From NCBI GenBank assembly GCA_003512825.1, contig DOOI01000199.1, positions 1-6,971 on the forward strand: a DNA stretch of 6,971 nt, given 5' to 3'. Of the stretch, positions 1 to 6,971 are shown piece by piece. Under the pieces are notes generated by a model. It saw only the letters and a list, made by a program, of their open reading frames with translations. It had not been told where the DNA came from and searched no databases. This stretch comes from Paracoccaceae bacterium (lineage in GTDB: Bacteria > Pseudomonadota > Alphaproteobacteria > Rhodobacterales > Rhodobacteraceae). Both the position numbers and the translations under genes were made by a program. The stretch's first letter is position 1. Each line of letters starts with the position of its first letter.

Positions 1-47
1 ACAACGGCGCCGATCACCTGAGTGATTTTGCCTTTTGCGTTTGCCAT
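1..47 (-). CDS. atpD: F1-ATP synthase beta subunit, N-terminal fragment (cut by window edge)
   Basis: The minus strand from 47 down to 1 begins with ATG and reads MANAKGKITQVIGAV before leaving the window; this is a typical alphaproteobacterial start of the catalytic beta subunit of F1-ATPase. A GGAGA Shine-Dalgarno sequence (plus-strand 54-58) lies 6 nt before the ATG, and the gene follows the atpG stop after a 15-nt gap, which is the expected place of atpD in an atpHAGDC operon. Beta carries the three catalytic nucleotide sites of the F1 head, but none of the catalytic motifs (Walker A, Walker B, DELSEED) falls inside the window, so the call rests on the 15 N-terminal residues and on gene order. 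The open frame continues past position 1. Confidence 0.93.
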   Translation of the reverse strand, partial: MANAKGKITQVIGAV

Positions 48-62
48 GTTTCGTCTCCGGTC

Positions 63-935
63 TTAGAGCGCTTCCGCGCCCGAGATAATTTCGATCAGTT
101 CGTTGGTGATGACGGCCTGACGAGAGCGGTTGTATTCGATCGTGTATTTCTCGATCATATCGCCCGCGTTCCGCGTTGCGTTGTCCATCGCGCTCATCCG
201 TGCACCCTGCTCCGACGCACCGTTCTCAAGGAGCGCTGCGAAGATTTGGGTCGCCACACCACGCGGCAGAAGATCCGCAAGGATGGCTTCTTCATCCGGC
301 TCGTAGTCGAACAGTGTCGAAGCGCTGCCCTCTACGGCGTCAAATTTCGCCGGAATGATCTGCTGTGCGGTCGGGATCTGGCTGATCACCGACTGGAAGT
401 TGTTGAAGAACATCGTCGCCACATCGAACTCGCCCGCGTCGAAACGTGCGAGCAAGCCTTTCGCGATGTCTTGCGCGTTGGCATAACCCAACCGCTTGAC
501 GTCGCTCAGATCAACGTGACCAACCATCAGATGGCCATAGTCGCGGCGCAGCTGCTCCCGGCCTTTCTTGCCAACGGTGAGAATTTTCACCGTCTTGCCC
601 TGCGCCAAAAGGCGGTCGGCATGGCCTTTGGCCAGCTTCACGATGGTCGAGTTGAAGCCCCCGCAGAGGCCCCGCTCGGCCGTCATGACCAAAAGGAGCT
701 GCACCTTATCCGACTCTGTCCCCGCCAAAAGGCGCGGTGCGGAATCGCTGCCACCAACCGACGCGGCAAGCCCTGCCAGAACGGCGTTGAACCGCTCTGT
801 GTAAGGCCGCGATGCCTCAGCCGCATCCTGTGCCCGCCGCAGTTTTGCGGCAGACACCATTTGCATGGCCTTGGTGATCTTGCGCGTCGACTTGATGCTC
901 GCGATCTTGTTTTTAAGGTCCTTGAGATTTGGCAT
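63..935 (-). CDS. atpG: F1-ATP synthase gamma subunit (central stalk)
   Basis: A 290-residue protein of normal family length. Gamma forms the rotating central shaft of F1 on the cytoplasmic face of the membrane, linking the c-ring of F0 to the alpha3beta3 head. The conserved N-terminal helix is visible at residues 1-36 ([20 protein letters not shown] onward, with the [17 protein letters not shown] block). The ERGLCGGFN block is at 87-95. The C-terminal helix at 247-290 ends in the gamma signature [14 protein letters not shown] (276-289). The two terminal helices form the coiled-coil shaft. ATG is chosen because AGGAGA (plus-strand 943-948) sits 7 nt upstream, overlapping the last base of the atpA stop. 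The 12-nt gap after atpA and 15-nt gap before atpD show operon transcription. Nothing is truncated or missing. Confidence 0.98.
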   Translation of the reverse strand: MPNLKDLKNKIASIKSTRKITKAMQMVSAAKLRRAQDAAEASRPYTERFNAVLAGLAASVGGSDSAPRLLAGTESDKVQLLLVMTAERGLCGGFNSTIVKLAKGHADRLLAQGKTVKILTVGKKGREQLRRDYGHLMVGHVDLSDVKRLGYANAQDIAKGLLARFDAGEFDVATMFFNNFQSVISQIPTAQQIIPAKFDAVEGSASTLFDYEPDEEAILADLLPRGVATQIFAALLENGASEQGARMSAMDNATRNAGDMIEKYTIEYNRSRQAVITNELIEIISGAEAL

Positions 936-947
936 TGCCTTATCTCC

Positions 948-2486
<1,539 letters not shown>

Positions 2487-3047
2487 TTATCCGACCTCTT
2501 TCATTGCATTCTGGAGGGAATTCAGTTTCGAGCGGATCGACGTATCGATCATCTTCGAACCCACTTTTACGACGAGACCACCGATGAGACTTTCATCGAC
2601 GGCCGCATTGATTTTCACGTCCTTGCCGAAGCGCGCTGCCAAAGTCTTGGCCAACTTGTCCGACTGACCCTTTGTCAGGGCCTTGGCCGACGTCACCTCA
2701 GCGGTCACCTCGCCCTTGTCGGCGGCAATCGCCTCGCGCAGCGCTGCCACCAATTGCGGCAACACAAACAGACGACGTTTCGAGGCCATCAGGCCCAGAA
2801 CATTTGTCATCATTCCTGTCAGACCCATCTTTTTAGAGATGGCAGCCACAGCAGCGGATTGCTGCTCGCGGCTGTAAACAGGGCTATTGATCAAAGCATT
2901 GAAGTCGGCACTGTCCTTAAGAACTGCCGAAAGCGCCTCGAGGTCGGCTTCGACCTTCGGGACGCTCTTTTCTTCCTTAGCCAGATCGAAGACGGCCTTC
3001 GCATAACGCGAGGCAATCCCCATGGAAATCGAAGCTGGTTCGGACAC
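2487..3047 (-). CDS. atpH: F1-ATP synthase delta subunit (peripheral stalk), GTG start
   Basis: A 186-residue delta subunit (OSCP homologue), which ties the top of the F1 head to the peripheral stalk b/b' subunits. The N-terminal helical domain (about 9-115) contains [14 protein letters not shown]. The C-terminal domain carries the delta signature region [20 protein letters not shown] (146-165). It is the first gene of the operon. I use the GTG at 3047-3045, giving MSEPASIS at the N terminus, because GGAAGGG (plus-strand 3052-3058) lies 4 nt upstream of it. The alternative in-frame ATG at 3023 ([12 protein letters not shown]) has no comparable ribosome site, and from memory the SEPASIS start is common in this group. 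A GTG start on the first gene of a highly expressed operon is mildly unusual. The gene ends in TAA immediately before the atpA ATG. Confidence 0.97.
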   Translation of the reverse strand: MSEPASISMGIASRYAKAVFDLAKEEKSVPKVEADLEALSAVLKDSADFNALINSPVYSREQQSAAVAAISKKMGLTGMMTNVLGLMASKRRLFVLPQLVAALREAIAADKGEVTAEVTSAKALTKGQSDKLAKTLAARFGKDVKINAAVDESLIGGLVVKVGSKMIDTSIRSKLNSLQNAMKEVG

Positions 3048-3051
3048 GTCA

Positions 3052-3058
3052 CCCTTCC
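3052..3058 (-). promoter_or_regulatory. Ribosome binding site deciding the GTG start of atpH
   Basis: On the minus strand this reads GGAAGGG, followed by TGAC and then GTG (3047). It is the best purine-rich block in the leader and is what favours GTG 3047 over the downstream ATG at 3023. It lies 11 nt downstream of the leader stem at 3070-3106, so it is probably single-stranded when that stem forms. Confidence 0.7.
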
Positions 3059-3069
3059 GCTAGTCTTGG

Positions 3070-3106
3070 CCTCGGTTTGCAATGGGGCCTATCAGGCCCG
3101 CCGAGG
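3070..3106 (-). promoter_or_regulatory. Two-part stem-loop in the atp operon 5' leader
   Basis: Read on the transcript (minus strand), an outer 6-bp arm CCTCGG (3106-3101) pairs with CCGAGG (3075-3070). Nested inside, GGGCCT (3099-3094) pairs with AGGCCC (3090-3085) around a 3-nt GAT loop. The two stems are separated by one base on one side and nine on the other. All twelve pairs are Watson-Crick and mostly G-C. No U-run follows, so it is not an intrinsic terminator. Its position just before the atpH ribosome site suggests a role in mRNA stability or translation initiation, or in protein binding. The pairing is seen directly; the function is inference. Confidence 0.5.
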
Positions 3107-3119
3107 ACGTTTGCCTGCC

Positions 3120-3133
3120 TTGAAACTGTTCAA
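3120..3133. repeat. Short inverted repeat in the atp leader region
   Basis: TTGAA and TTCAA are separated by ACTG, a perfect 5-bp inverted repeat. It lies between the candidate promoters and the larger leader stem, so it could be a small RNA hairpin or a regulator half-site pair. A 5-bp match with a 4-nt gap can occur by chance, so the call is weak. Confidence 0.3.
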
Positions 3134-3152
3134 AGCGCGTGAATTCGGGCGG

Positions 3153-3181
3153 TGTGTAGCAGAGCAACCCCGCCCTAGCAA
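3153..3181 (-). promoter_or_regulatory. atpH: Candidate sigma-70-type promoter for atpHAGDC (proximal)
   Basis: On the minus strand, TTGCTA (3181-3176) and TACACA (3158-3153) are separated by 17 nt, with TG one base before the -10 element (extended -10 form). Transcription would begin near 3146, giving a leader of about 100 nt that includes the small inverted repeat and the two-part stem. The matches to consensus are partial, and the candidate competes with the one at 3198-3227. Alphaproteobacterial promoters are often degenerate, so neither can be chosen from sequence alone. Confidence 0.28.
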
Positions 3182-3197
3182 CCGCCTTGAATTCTTT

Positions 3198-3227
3198 TGT
3201 ATGCGACGGGATACCACATGTTTTCAA
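3198..3227 (-). promoter_or_regulatory. atpH: Candidate sigma-70-type promoter for atpHAGDC (distal)
   Basis: On the minus strand, TTGAAA (3227-3222, five of six matches to TTGACA) is followed after 18 nt by CATACA (3203-3198), in the AT-richest part of the intergenic region. Transcription would start near 3190, about 143 nt before the atpH GTG. The strong -35 match and AT-rich upstream DNA (3222-3300) support it; the -10 element is poor. Confidence 0.33.
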
Positions 3228-3405
3228 TAGCTTACCAAAGGTGCGACGCTTTGCGCGACACTGAGCAATAAAAAAACTTCACCACAAGGTAACATTTCCC
3301 GAATCCACCTGTCCAATCCGGCCCTTTTCGCCCGTCCATCCGTTAGCGATACCACCCGAAAAACAGTGCTTTTTCACAAAAATCACCACAATCACGGACC
3401 AAACC

Positions 3406-3474
3406 GCGCCCAAGCCGCACCCAAGCTGTACCCAAGCCGCGCGCAAGTCAGCGCGCAAGTCAGCGCGCAAGTCA
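3406..3474. repeat. Tandem repeat run, three 11-bp then three 12-bp units
   Basis: Three diverged 11-bp units share the core CCCAAGC (3406-3416, 3417-3427, 3428-3438). They are followed without a break by three identical 12-bp units GCGCGCAAGTCA (3439-3450, 3451-3462, 3463-3474). The GCGCGC block is its own reverse complement, so neighbouring units can pair as 6-bp stems with 6-nt loops, and the alternating purine-pyrimidine blocks recur about once per helical turn. The identical copies suggest recent slippage or expansion. It lies about 360-430 nt upstream of the atpH start. Confidence 0.85.
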
Positions 3475-3520
3475 GCGTATTGAACGCGCCCGAGCCTCCA
3501 TGCACCCCGCTCACACCTAC

Positions 3521-3573
3521 TCAGACCCTGTTCAGGCCCTGTTCAGGCCCGCCCCAGTCCGCTCCAGTCCGCT
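3521..3573. repeat. Second short tandem repeat run (11-bp then 10-bp units)
   Basis: Two 11-bp units differing at one base (TCAGACCCTGT 3521-3531, TCAGGCCCTGT 3532-3542) are followed by a partial third copy (3543-3553). Two identical 10-bp units CCAGTCCGCT follow (3554-3563, 3564-3573). The unit sequence differs from the run at 3406-3474, but the period is similar. It lies between the ubiK terminator and the first repeat run. Confidence 0.75.
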
Positions 3574-3643
3574 CCGCGTCCTTCCACGCAGCAAAACTCA
3601 AGCGCGCAGCACCTCATGATCCGCAGTGGCCCGCGTGTTGAAC

Positions 3644-3670
3644 AAAAAAGGCGGCCCTCACAGAGCCGCC
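3644..3670 (-). terminator. Intrinsic terminator of ubiK
   Basis: On the minus strand, GGCGGC (3670-3665) and GCCGCC (3655-3650) form a perfect 6-bp GC stem around a 9-nt loop. A run of six T follows immediately (3649-3644), the classic intrinsic terminator. It lies 27 nt after the ubiK stop. No T-run is present in the opposite orientation, so it acts only on minus-strand transcription and should insulate the atp operon from ubiK read-through. Confidence 0.88.
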
Positions 3671-3697
3671 CTTCCCATCTTGTGGCGTTAAACCGCC

Positions 3698-3943
3698 TCA
3701 GCGCTTGGCGTTTTCGAGCGCATCCAACCGGGTTTTCAAGGCTTCATTTTCTTCGCGCGCCTTTTGGGCCATCGCGCGCACCGCATCAAATTCCTCGCGT
3801 GTGACAAAGTCGCGATCCGCCAACCAGCGGTCCACCAAAGACTTCATCGCCGTCTCGGCTTCTGTCTTTGCACCCTGTGCCACTCCCATGGCATTGGTCA
3901 TCAATTGCGAAATATCCTCGAAAATCTTGGAACGGGTTTGCAT
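3698..3943 (-). CDS. ubiK: UbiK-family accessory factor (BMFP domain, YqiC-like)
   Basis: A protein of 81 residues from ATG 3943. An amphipathic helical N-terminal half ([20 protein letters not shown]) leads into the family hallmark [15 protein letters not shown] at 45-59 and a heptad-like coiled coil to about residue 78 ([16 protein letters not shown]). The family (DUF526/BMFP) trimerises and interacts with membranes. In E. coli UbiK assists aerobic ubiquinone biosynthesis with UbiJ and the Ubi enzyme complex; a similar role here is inferred. I choose ATG 3943 because GGTGGAG lies 6 nt upstream and the predicted promoter starts transcription near 3965. An in-frame ATG at 3964 would add seven residues (MPKVEPK) but has only a weak ribosome site. 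The gene is divergent from lgt and ends in its own terminator. Confidence 0.9.
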   Translation of the reverse strand: MQTRSKIFEDISQLMTNAMGVAQGAKTEAETAMKSLVDRWLADRDFVTREEFDAVRAMAQKAREENEALKTRLDALENAKR

Positions 3944-3949
3944 CTTGGG

Positions 3950-3956
3950 CTCCACC
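3950..3956 (-). promoter_or_regulatory. ubiK: Ribosome binding site deciding the ubiK start
   Basis: The minus strand reads GGTGGAG, then CCCAAG, then ATG (3943). This is a strong match with 6-nt spacing, whereas the upstream ATG at 3964 has only AGGCAG nearby. It is the main reason to prefer the 81-residue over the 88-residue product. Confidence 0.65.
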
Positions 3957-3971
3957 TTGGGCATTTCTGCC

Positions 3972-4000
3972 TATATGGGATGGAAAGCCCCAAGTCTCAA
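3972..4000 (-). promoter_or_regulatory. ubiK: Candidate promoter of ubiK
   Basis: On the minus strand, TTGAGA (4000-3995, five of six matches to the -35 consensus) is followed after 17 nt by CATATA (3977-3972); TATAGG overlapping it is an alternative -10 element. The expected transcription start is near 3965, leaving about 22 nt of leader before ATG 3943 and essentially none before ATG 3964. The site lies in the 115-nt gap between ubiK and lgt. Confidence 0.45.
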
Positions 4001-4058
4001 GCCTTGGCAGCCCTCCCGCGACGAAGCGCCCGCCCCGAGGCCACAAAGGATCGCCCGC

Positions 4059-4928
4059 ATGATCGCCGCTCTACCCTTTCCCCAGATCGCCCCCGAAATC
4101 TTCACGTTGCCGCTCTTTGGCATGGAGTTCTCGCTCCGCTGGTATGCTTTGGCCTATATCGTTGGCATTGTGCTGGCGTGGCGGATCTCGCGTGCGGCCA
4201 TCACTCGCCCCGCCCTTTGGCGCGGCACGCCCCCCCTGACCGCTCCGCAGCTGGAAGACCTGCTCACTTGGGTGATCTTGGGCATCATACTTGGTGGGCG
4301 ATTGGGCTTTGTGCTGTTTTACCAGCCCGGCTACTATCTCAGCCACCCTGCCGAAATCCTCCAAGTCTGGCAGGGCGGCATGTCATTTCACGGCGGGTTT
4401 CTCGGCGTTGTCGTCGCCGCGTGGATTTTCACCGCCAAATACCGCATTCCCCGGCTTGAGGCAGCCGATGCCATTGCCCTAGGCGTTCCCACTGGGCTTC
4501 TCTTGGGGCGCGTGGCGAATTTCATCAACGCCGAACTCTGGGGGCGTCCTACCGATTTGCCTTGGGGCGTGATCTTCCCCGGCACCGCCGCCCAAGACTG
4601 CCCCGGCATCGTCGCAGGGCTATGCGCGCGCCATCCCTCTCAACTATATGAGGCCATCCTCGAAGGTGGCCTGCTGCTTGCGGTGATGCTCTTCCTCGCC
4701 TTCCGCCGCGGCGCGCTCAAATTTCCGGGTCGGATCACTGGCGTATTTCTCATTGGTTACGGTCTGGCGCGCTATGTAGTGGAATTCGCCCGCCAAGCCG
4801 ACGCGCAATTCATCACACCCGATAATCCCTTGGGCCACGTCATTCCTGGCATCTCCATGGGGCAATTGCTGTCGCTGCCGATGGTGCTGGTGGGACTGGT
4901 CTTGGTGTGGCGGTCGCGCCGGGCATGA
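4059..4928 (+). CDS. lgt: Prolipoprotein diacylglyceryl transferase
   Basis: A 289-residue polytopic inner-membrane enzyme. It moves diacylglycerol from phosphatidylglycerol to the lipobox cysteine of prolipoproteins, the first step of lipoprotein maturation. Hydrophobic segments are visible around 27-43, 68-88, 110-125, 200-215, 226-240 and 266-285. Key motifs are RWYAL (27-31), GGMSFHGG (106-113, with H111 matching the essential E. coli H103), the Lgt signature [16 protein letters not shown] (150-165) and RHPSQLYEA (191-199). [11 protein letters not shown] (233-243) follows, with Y234 and R238 matching E. coli Y235 and R239. The signature has Ala in place of the usual first Gly (A153). ATG 4059 is chosen because AAAGGA (4045-4050) lies 8 nt upstream and the protein then has normal length; the frame stays open further upstream but that part is unrelated. 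Its stop overlaps the next gene by ATGA. Confidence 0.97.
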   Translation: MIAALPFPQIAPEIFTLPLFGMEFSLRWYALAYIVGIVLAWRISRAAITRPALWRGTPPLTAPQLEDLLTWVILGIILGGRLGFVLFYQPGYYLSHPAEILQVWQGGMSFHGGFLGVVVAAWIFTAKYRIPRLEAADAIALGVPTGLLLGRVANFINAELWGRPTDLPWGVIFPGTAAQDCPGIVAGLCARHPSQLYEAILEGGLLLAVMLFLAFRRGALKFPGRITGVFLIGYGLARYVVEFARQADAQFITPDNPLGHVIPGISMGQLLSLPMVLVGLVLVWRSRRA

Positions 4929-5995
4929 CACTCAAGGCCGAACTCCTCGCCCGGATCGCCGCATCCGGCCCCATGACATTGGCCGATTACATGGCCGAAT
5001 GCCTGCTCCATCCGCGCTATGGCTATTATTCCACCCGCGATCCCTTGGGCGCGGCCGGGGATTTCACCACCGCCCCCGAAATCTCGCAGATGTTTGGCGA
5101 GATGCTGGGGCTCGCCTTGGCGCAAAGCTGGCTTGATCAGGGCGCCCCCTCGCCCTTCACACTGGCCGAACTTGGCCCGGGTCGCGGGACATTGATGGCC
5201 GATGTGCTCCGCGCCACTGCGCGTGTGCCGGGCTTTCACGCCGCCCTAAACGTGGTCCTCGTCGAAGCCTCCCCCACTCTGCGCGCCGCCCAAGCCCAAC
5301 GCGTGCCTCATGCCAAATGGGCCGATACCATAGCCGAGCTGCCCGACGCGCCGCTCTTTCTGCTTGCCAATGAATTCTTCGATGCCCTGCCGATCCGCCA
5401 GTTTCACCGCGCCGCGGGCGACACATGGCGCGAAGTGGTGGTCGGTATCGAAGCCTCGGACCTGCGCCCCGGCCTCGCGCCACCCGCCCCCCATGCCCCC
5501 CTCGACCAACGCCTCTCCGATACCCGCCCCGGCGACATCGTCGAAACCTGCCCGGCCGCCGCCCCCATTGTCACCCGCATCGGCGAAATCCTCGCCGCGC
5601 ATGGCGGCGCCGCCTTGCTCATTGATTACGGGGCGGGCCCCTCCTTGGGCGATACCTTCCAAGCCCTCGAAAACCACCGCTTCGCGGATCCCTTCGCCAA
5701 TCCCGGCCACGCCGACCTGACCGCGCATGTCGATTTCATCGCACTCGCCCGCGCCGCCCAGCCGCTCTGCGCGACGTCCGCCATCACCCCCCAAGGCCGC
5801 TTCCTCGAACACCTTGGCATCACCCCGCGCGCCCAATCGCTCGCCCCCCGCCTCAGCGGTCCCGCCCTCGAAAGCCACATCGCCGCGCATCGCCGCTTGA
5901 CGCACCCCGACGAAATGGGTTCGTTGTTCAAAGTGCTGGGGCTCACCCCCCATTTTGCCCCGCCGTTCCCCGGCCTTATTCCGGACCACTCATGA
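4925..5995 (+). CDS. Class I SAM-dependent methyltransferase, NDUFAF7/MidA family (DUF185)
   Basis: A 356-residue soluble protein. Diagnostic blocks of the family are [18 protein letters not shown] (19-36), [15 protein letters not shown] (45-59), the SAM-binding motif [10 protein letters not shown] (82-90), [12 protein letters not shown] (149-160), DYG (234-236) and DLTAHVDF (264-271). In mitochondria NDUFAF7 dimethylates an arginine of the 49-kDa complex I subunit NDUFS2 and is needed for complex I assembly. A matching role on bacterial NuoD is plausible but not shown by this sequence. ATG 4925 is chosen because it overlaps the lgt stop as ATGA, which indicates translational coupling; a GTG at 4907 would add six residues inside lgt. 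The 3' end overlaps pgeF in the same manner. The middle (about 180-215) is rich in Ala and Pro, as is common in GC-rich relatives. Confidence 0.93.
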   Translation: MTLKAELLARIAASGPMTLADYMAECLLHPRYGYYSTRDPLGAAGDFTTAPEISQMFGEMLGLALAQSWLDQGAPSPFTLAELGPGRGTLMADVLRATARVPGFHAALNVVLVEASPTLRAAQAQRVPHAKWADTIAELPDAPLFLLANEFFDALPIRQFHRAAGDTWREVVVGIEASDLRPGLAPPAPHAPLDQRLSDTRPGDIVETCPAAAPIVTRIGEILAAHGGAALLIDYGAGPSLGDTFQALENHRFADPFANPGHADLTAHVDFIALARAAQPLCATSAITPQGRFLEHLGITPRAQSLAPRLSGPALESHIAAHRRLTHPDEMGSLFKVLGLTPHFAPPFPGLIPDHS

Positions 5996-6747
5996 CGCTC
6001 GAAATCCTCACCTCAGACGCACTCGCCCCCCGGCATGGCTTCTTCACGCGCAAGGGCGGGGCCTCCTCTGGTATCTTCGCCGGGCTCAACTGCGGCCCCG
6101 GGTCTTCTGATCAAGCCGAGATCGTCGCCATCAACCGCGCACGCGCCACCCAAGCCCTCGACCTCGCCCCCGAAACCCTGATCACAGTCCACCAAATCCA
6201 CTCCGCCATTCCCCTGCCCGTCACGGCGGTGCTGACAGGCGACAAACCCAAAGCCGATGCGCTTGTAACCGCCACCCCCGGCCTCGCCATCGCCGTGCTG
6301 ACAGCAGATTGCCAACCCGTTCTGTTCGCCGATGCCACCCATGGCGTGATCGGCGCGGCCCATGCAGGCTGGAAAGGCGCGCTGACTGGCGTGCTCGAAG
6401 CCACCCTTGATGCTATGGAAGCGCTTGGCGCCACACGCGCCACCACCTCTGCCGTCATCGGCCCCTGCATCAGCCAAAACGCCTATGAAGTCGGGCCAGA
6501 GTTTTTGCACAGTTTTCTTGCCGAAGACGAGGACTACAGCCGCTTTTTCGCCAATGGCCAAGGCGACCGCTTTCTCTTTGACCTCCCCGGCTTTGGCCTG
6601 CACCGTCTGCGCGCCGCTGGTGTCGGACATGCCGAATGGACGCGCCATTGCACCTACGCCGACCCCGAACGATTCTACTCCTACCGCCGCACAACTCACG
6701 CAGGCGAAGCTGATTACGGCCGCTTGATCTCGATCATTCGCCTCTAA
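5992..6747 (+). CDS. pgeF: PgeF/YfiH-family multicopper-oxidase-like (laccase-domain) protein
   Basis: A 251-residue, full-length member of the YfiH/DUF152 family. HGFFTRKGGASSGIFAGLN (15-33) is the conserved N-terminal block. The metal-site residues are H70 (in VHQIHS), C107 (in TADCQPVLF) and H124 (in AAHAGWKGA), corresponding to the zinc ligands of E. coli YfiH. GPCISQNAYEVGPEF (157-171) and RFYSYRR (227-233) complete the active-site pattern. Family members have been reported as purine nucleoside phosphorylases with adenosine deaminase activity. In E. coli the protein is named peptidoglycan editing factor, for correcting misincorporated serine in peptidoglycan precursors. Which activity matters here cannot be read from the sequence. 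The ATG overlaps the upstream stop as ATGA, with no strong ribosome site of its own, so translation is probably coupled. It is the last gene before a terminator. Confidence 0.95.
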   Translation: MTLEILTSDALAPRHGFFTRKGGASSGIFAGLNCGPGSSDQAEIVAINRARATQALDLAPETLITVHQIHSAIPLPVTAVLTGDKPKADALVTATPGLAIAVLTADCQPVLFADATHGVIGAAHAGWKGALTGVLEATLDAMEALGATRATTSAVIGPCISQNAYEVGPEFLHSFLAEDEDYSRFFANGQGDRFLFDLPGFGLHRLRAAGVGHAEWTRHCTYADPERFYSYRRTTHAGEADYGRLISIIRL

Positions 6748-6884
6748 CCAGAAACAGCGCGTTCATAGCCACACGATTGCCCCATTTAGCGCAACAATCC
6801 CGCCTGCCCCCTGCCGCGCGCCGCACAAACATCGCGCCAAAGCCCATAAATCATACTCTTCACAGACTAGCCCAGCATAGTTGC

Positions 6885-6911
6885 GCGCCCCTTTCGCTCT
6901 GGGGCGCTTTT
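6885..6911 (+). terminator. Intrinsic terminator of the lgt-methyltransferase-pgeF operon
   Basis: GCGCCCC (6885-6891) and GGGGCGC (6901-6907) form a perfect 7-bp stem with a 9-nt loop, followed by four T (6908-6911). It starts 138 nt after the pgeF stop. The T-run is short, but the stem is very stable and nothing similar lies closer to pgeF. The reverse orientation lacks a T-run. Confidence 0.68.
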
Positions 6912-6940
6912 CCCAAAAATGGCCCGCTCCTGCCCCAGAC

Positions 6941-6960
6941 TTGCCTGAAAGCACTGGCAA
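6941..6960. repeat. Short inverted repeat near the right edge
   Basis: TTGCC and GGCAA flank a 10-nt spacer. With 5-bp arms it could be a dimeric regulator site upstream of whatever follows the window, or chance. No gene can be assigned to the final 60 nt. Confidence 0.2.
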
Positions 6961-6971
6961 ATTCTCCCCAT

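Larger units (their letters stand above)
3048..3643. other. Intergenic region between ubiK and atpH
   Basis: This stretch of about 600 nt has no credible gene. From atpH outwards it holds the ribosome site, the two-part leader stem, the small inverted repeat and two promoter candidates (all to about 3230). An AT-richer segment at about 3220-3400 has a run of seven or more A. Next come a 10-12 bp tandem repeat run at 3406-3474 and a second run at 3521-3573. The remainder up to the ubiK terminator is GC-rich without clear features. Two open frames (minus 3470-3279 and plus 3366-3641) cross the repeats, but they begin with TTG or GTG without ribosome sites and resemble no family I know. Confidence 0.7.

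Noticed and set aside
3269..3287. Possible minus-strand terminator ending in the T-run upstream of atpH
   Set aside because: The T-run is present, but only a 3-bp stem precedes it, too weak for intrinsic termination, and it would lie upstream of the atp promoters.
3279..3470. Minus-strand 63-codon frame with an ADLR repeat and a hydrophobic segment upstream of atpH
   Set aside because: It starts at TTG inside the tandem repeats, has no ribosome site, and the repeated peptide only reflects the 12-bp DNA repeat.
3366..3641. Plus-strand 91-codon frame across the tandem repeats
   Set aside because: GTG start without a ribosome site, low-complexity Pro/Ala/Gln-Val-Ser composition from the repeats, no recognisable domain.
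3684..3697. GGCG/CGCC inverted repeat just after the ubiK stop
   Set aside because: Only 4 bp with a 6-nt loop and no T-run; the nearby hairpin at 3644-3670 is clearly the terminator.
5246..5989. Minus-strand 247-codon frame opposite the methyltransferase gene
   Set aside because: Glycine-rich shadow frame of a GC-rich gene; the plus-strand frame carries all the family motifs.
6013..6699. Minus-strand 228-codon frame opposite pgeF
   Set aside because: Shadow frame; pgeF on the plus strand has all metal-site residues and full length.
6763..6960. Minus-strand 65-codon frame at the right edge, TTG start with GGGGAG upstream
   Set aside because: It runs through the operon terminator, has a weak start codon and shows no recognisable motifs; the purine block alone is not enough.

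Overview
The window is a stretch of core chromosome from an alphaproteobacterium, most likely of the Rhodobacterales (Rhodobacteraceae-like). The reasons are the gene order atpH-atpA-atpG-atpD (F1 genes in an operon without F0 genes), the protein sequences themselves, the GC-rich codon use, and a divergent ubiK / lgt-methyltransferase-pgeF neighbourhood. I see no phage, IS, CRISPR, tRNA or rRNA.

Layout. (1) Positions 1-3047, minus strand: the F1-ATPase operon, read right to left as atpH (delta, GTG start), atpA (alpha), atpG (gamma) and the first 15 full codons of atpD (beta), which runs off the left edge. The genes are packed with gaps of 0, 12 and 15 nt, and each has a visible Shine-Dalgarno sequence. 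(2) 3048-3643: about 600 nt without a credible gene. It holds the atp leader with a two-part stem just before the atpH ribosome site, two candidate minus-strand promoters, an AT-richer stretch, and two runs of short tandem repeats with 10-12 bp periods. (3) 3644-3943, minus strand: ubiK, a small coiled-coil quinone-biosynthesis accessory factor, followed by its own intrinsic terminator, which separates it from the atp operon. (4) 4059-6747, plus strand: lgt, an NDUFAF7/MidA-type methyltransferase and pgeF, joined by two ATGA overlaps and closed by an intrinsic terminator near 6885-6911.

How the genes fit together. Three of the units touch respiration: ATP synthase itself, UbiK (ubiquinone synthesis) and the NDUFAF7-like methyltransferase (complex I assembly in mitochondria). 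Lgt and PgeF concern the cell envelope (lipoprotein acylation and, by one proposed role, peptidoglycan precursor quality control). The lgt cluster is very probably one translationally coupled transcript.

No new biological system is evident. The parts worth a second look are non-coding: the atp 5' leader structure, the helically spaced tandem repeats between ubiK and atpH, and the ubiK promoter/start arrangement. The very long plus-strand open frame opposite the atp genes is a codon-usage artefact.
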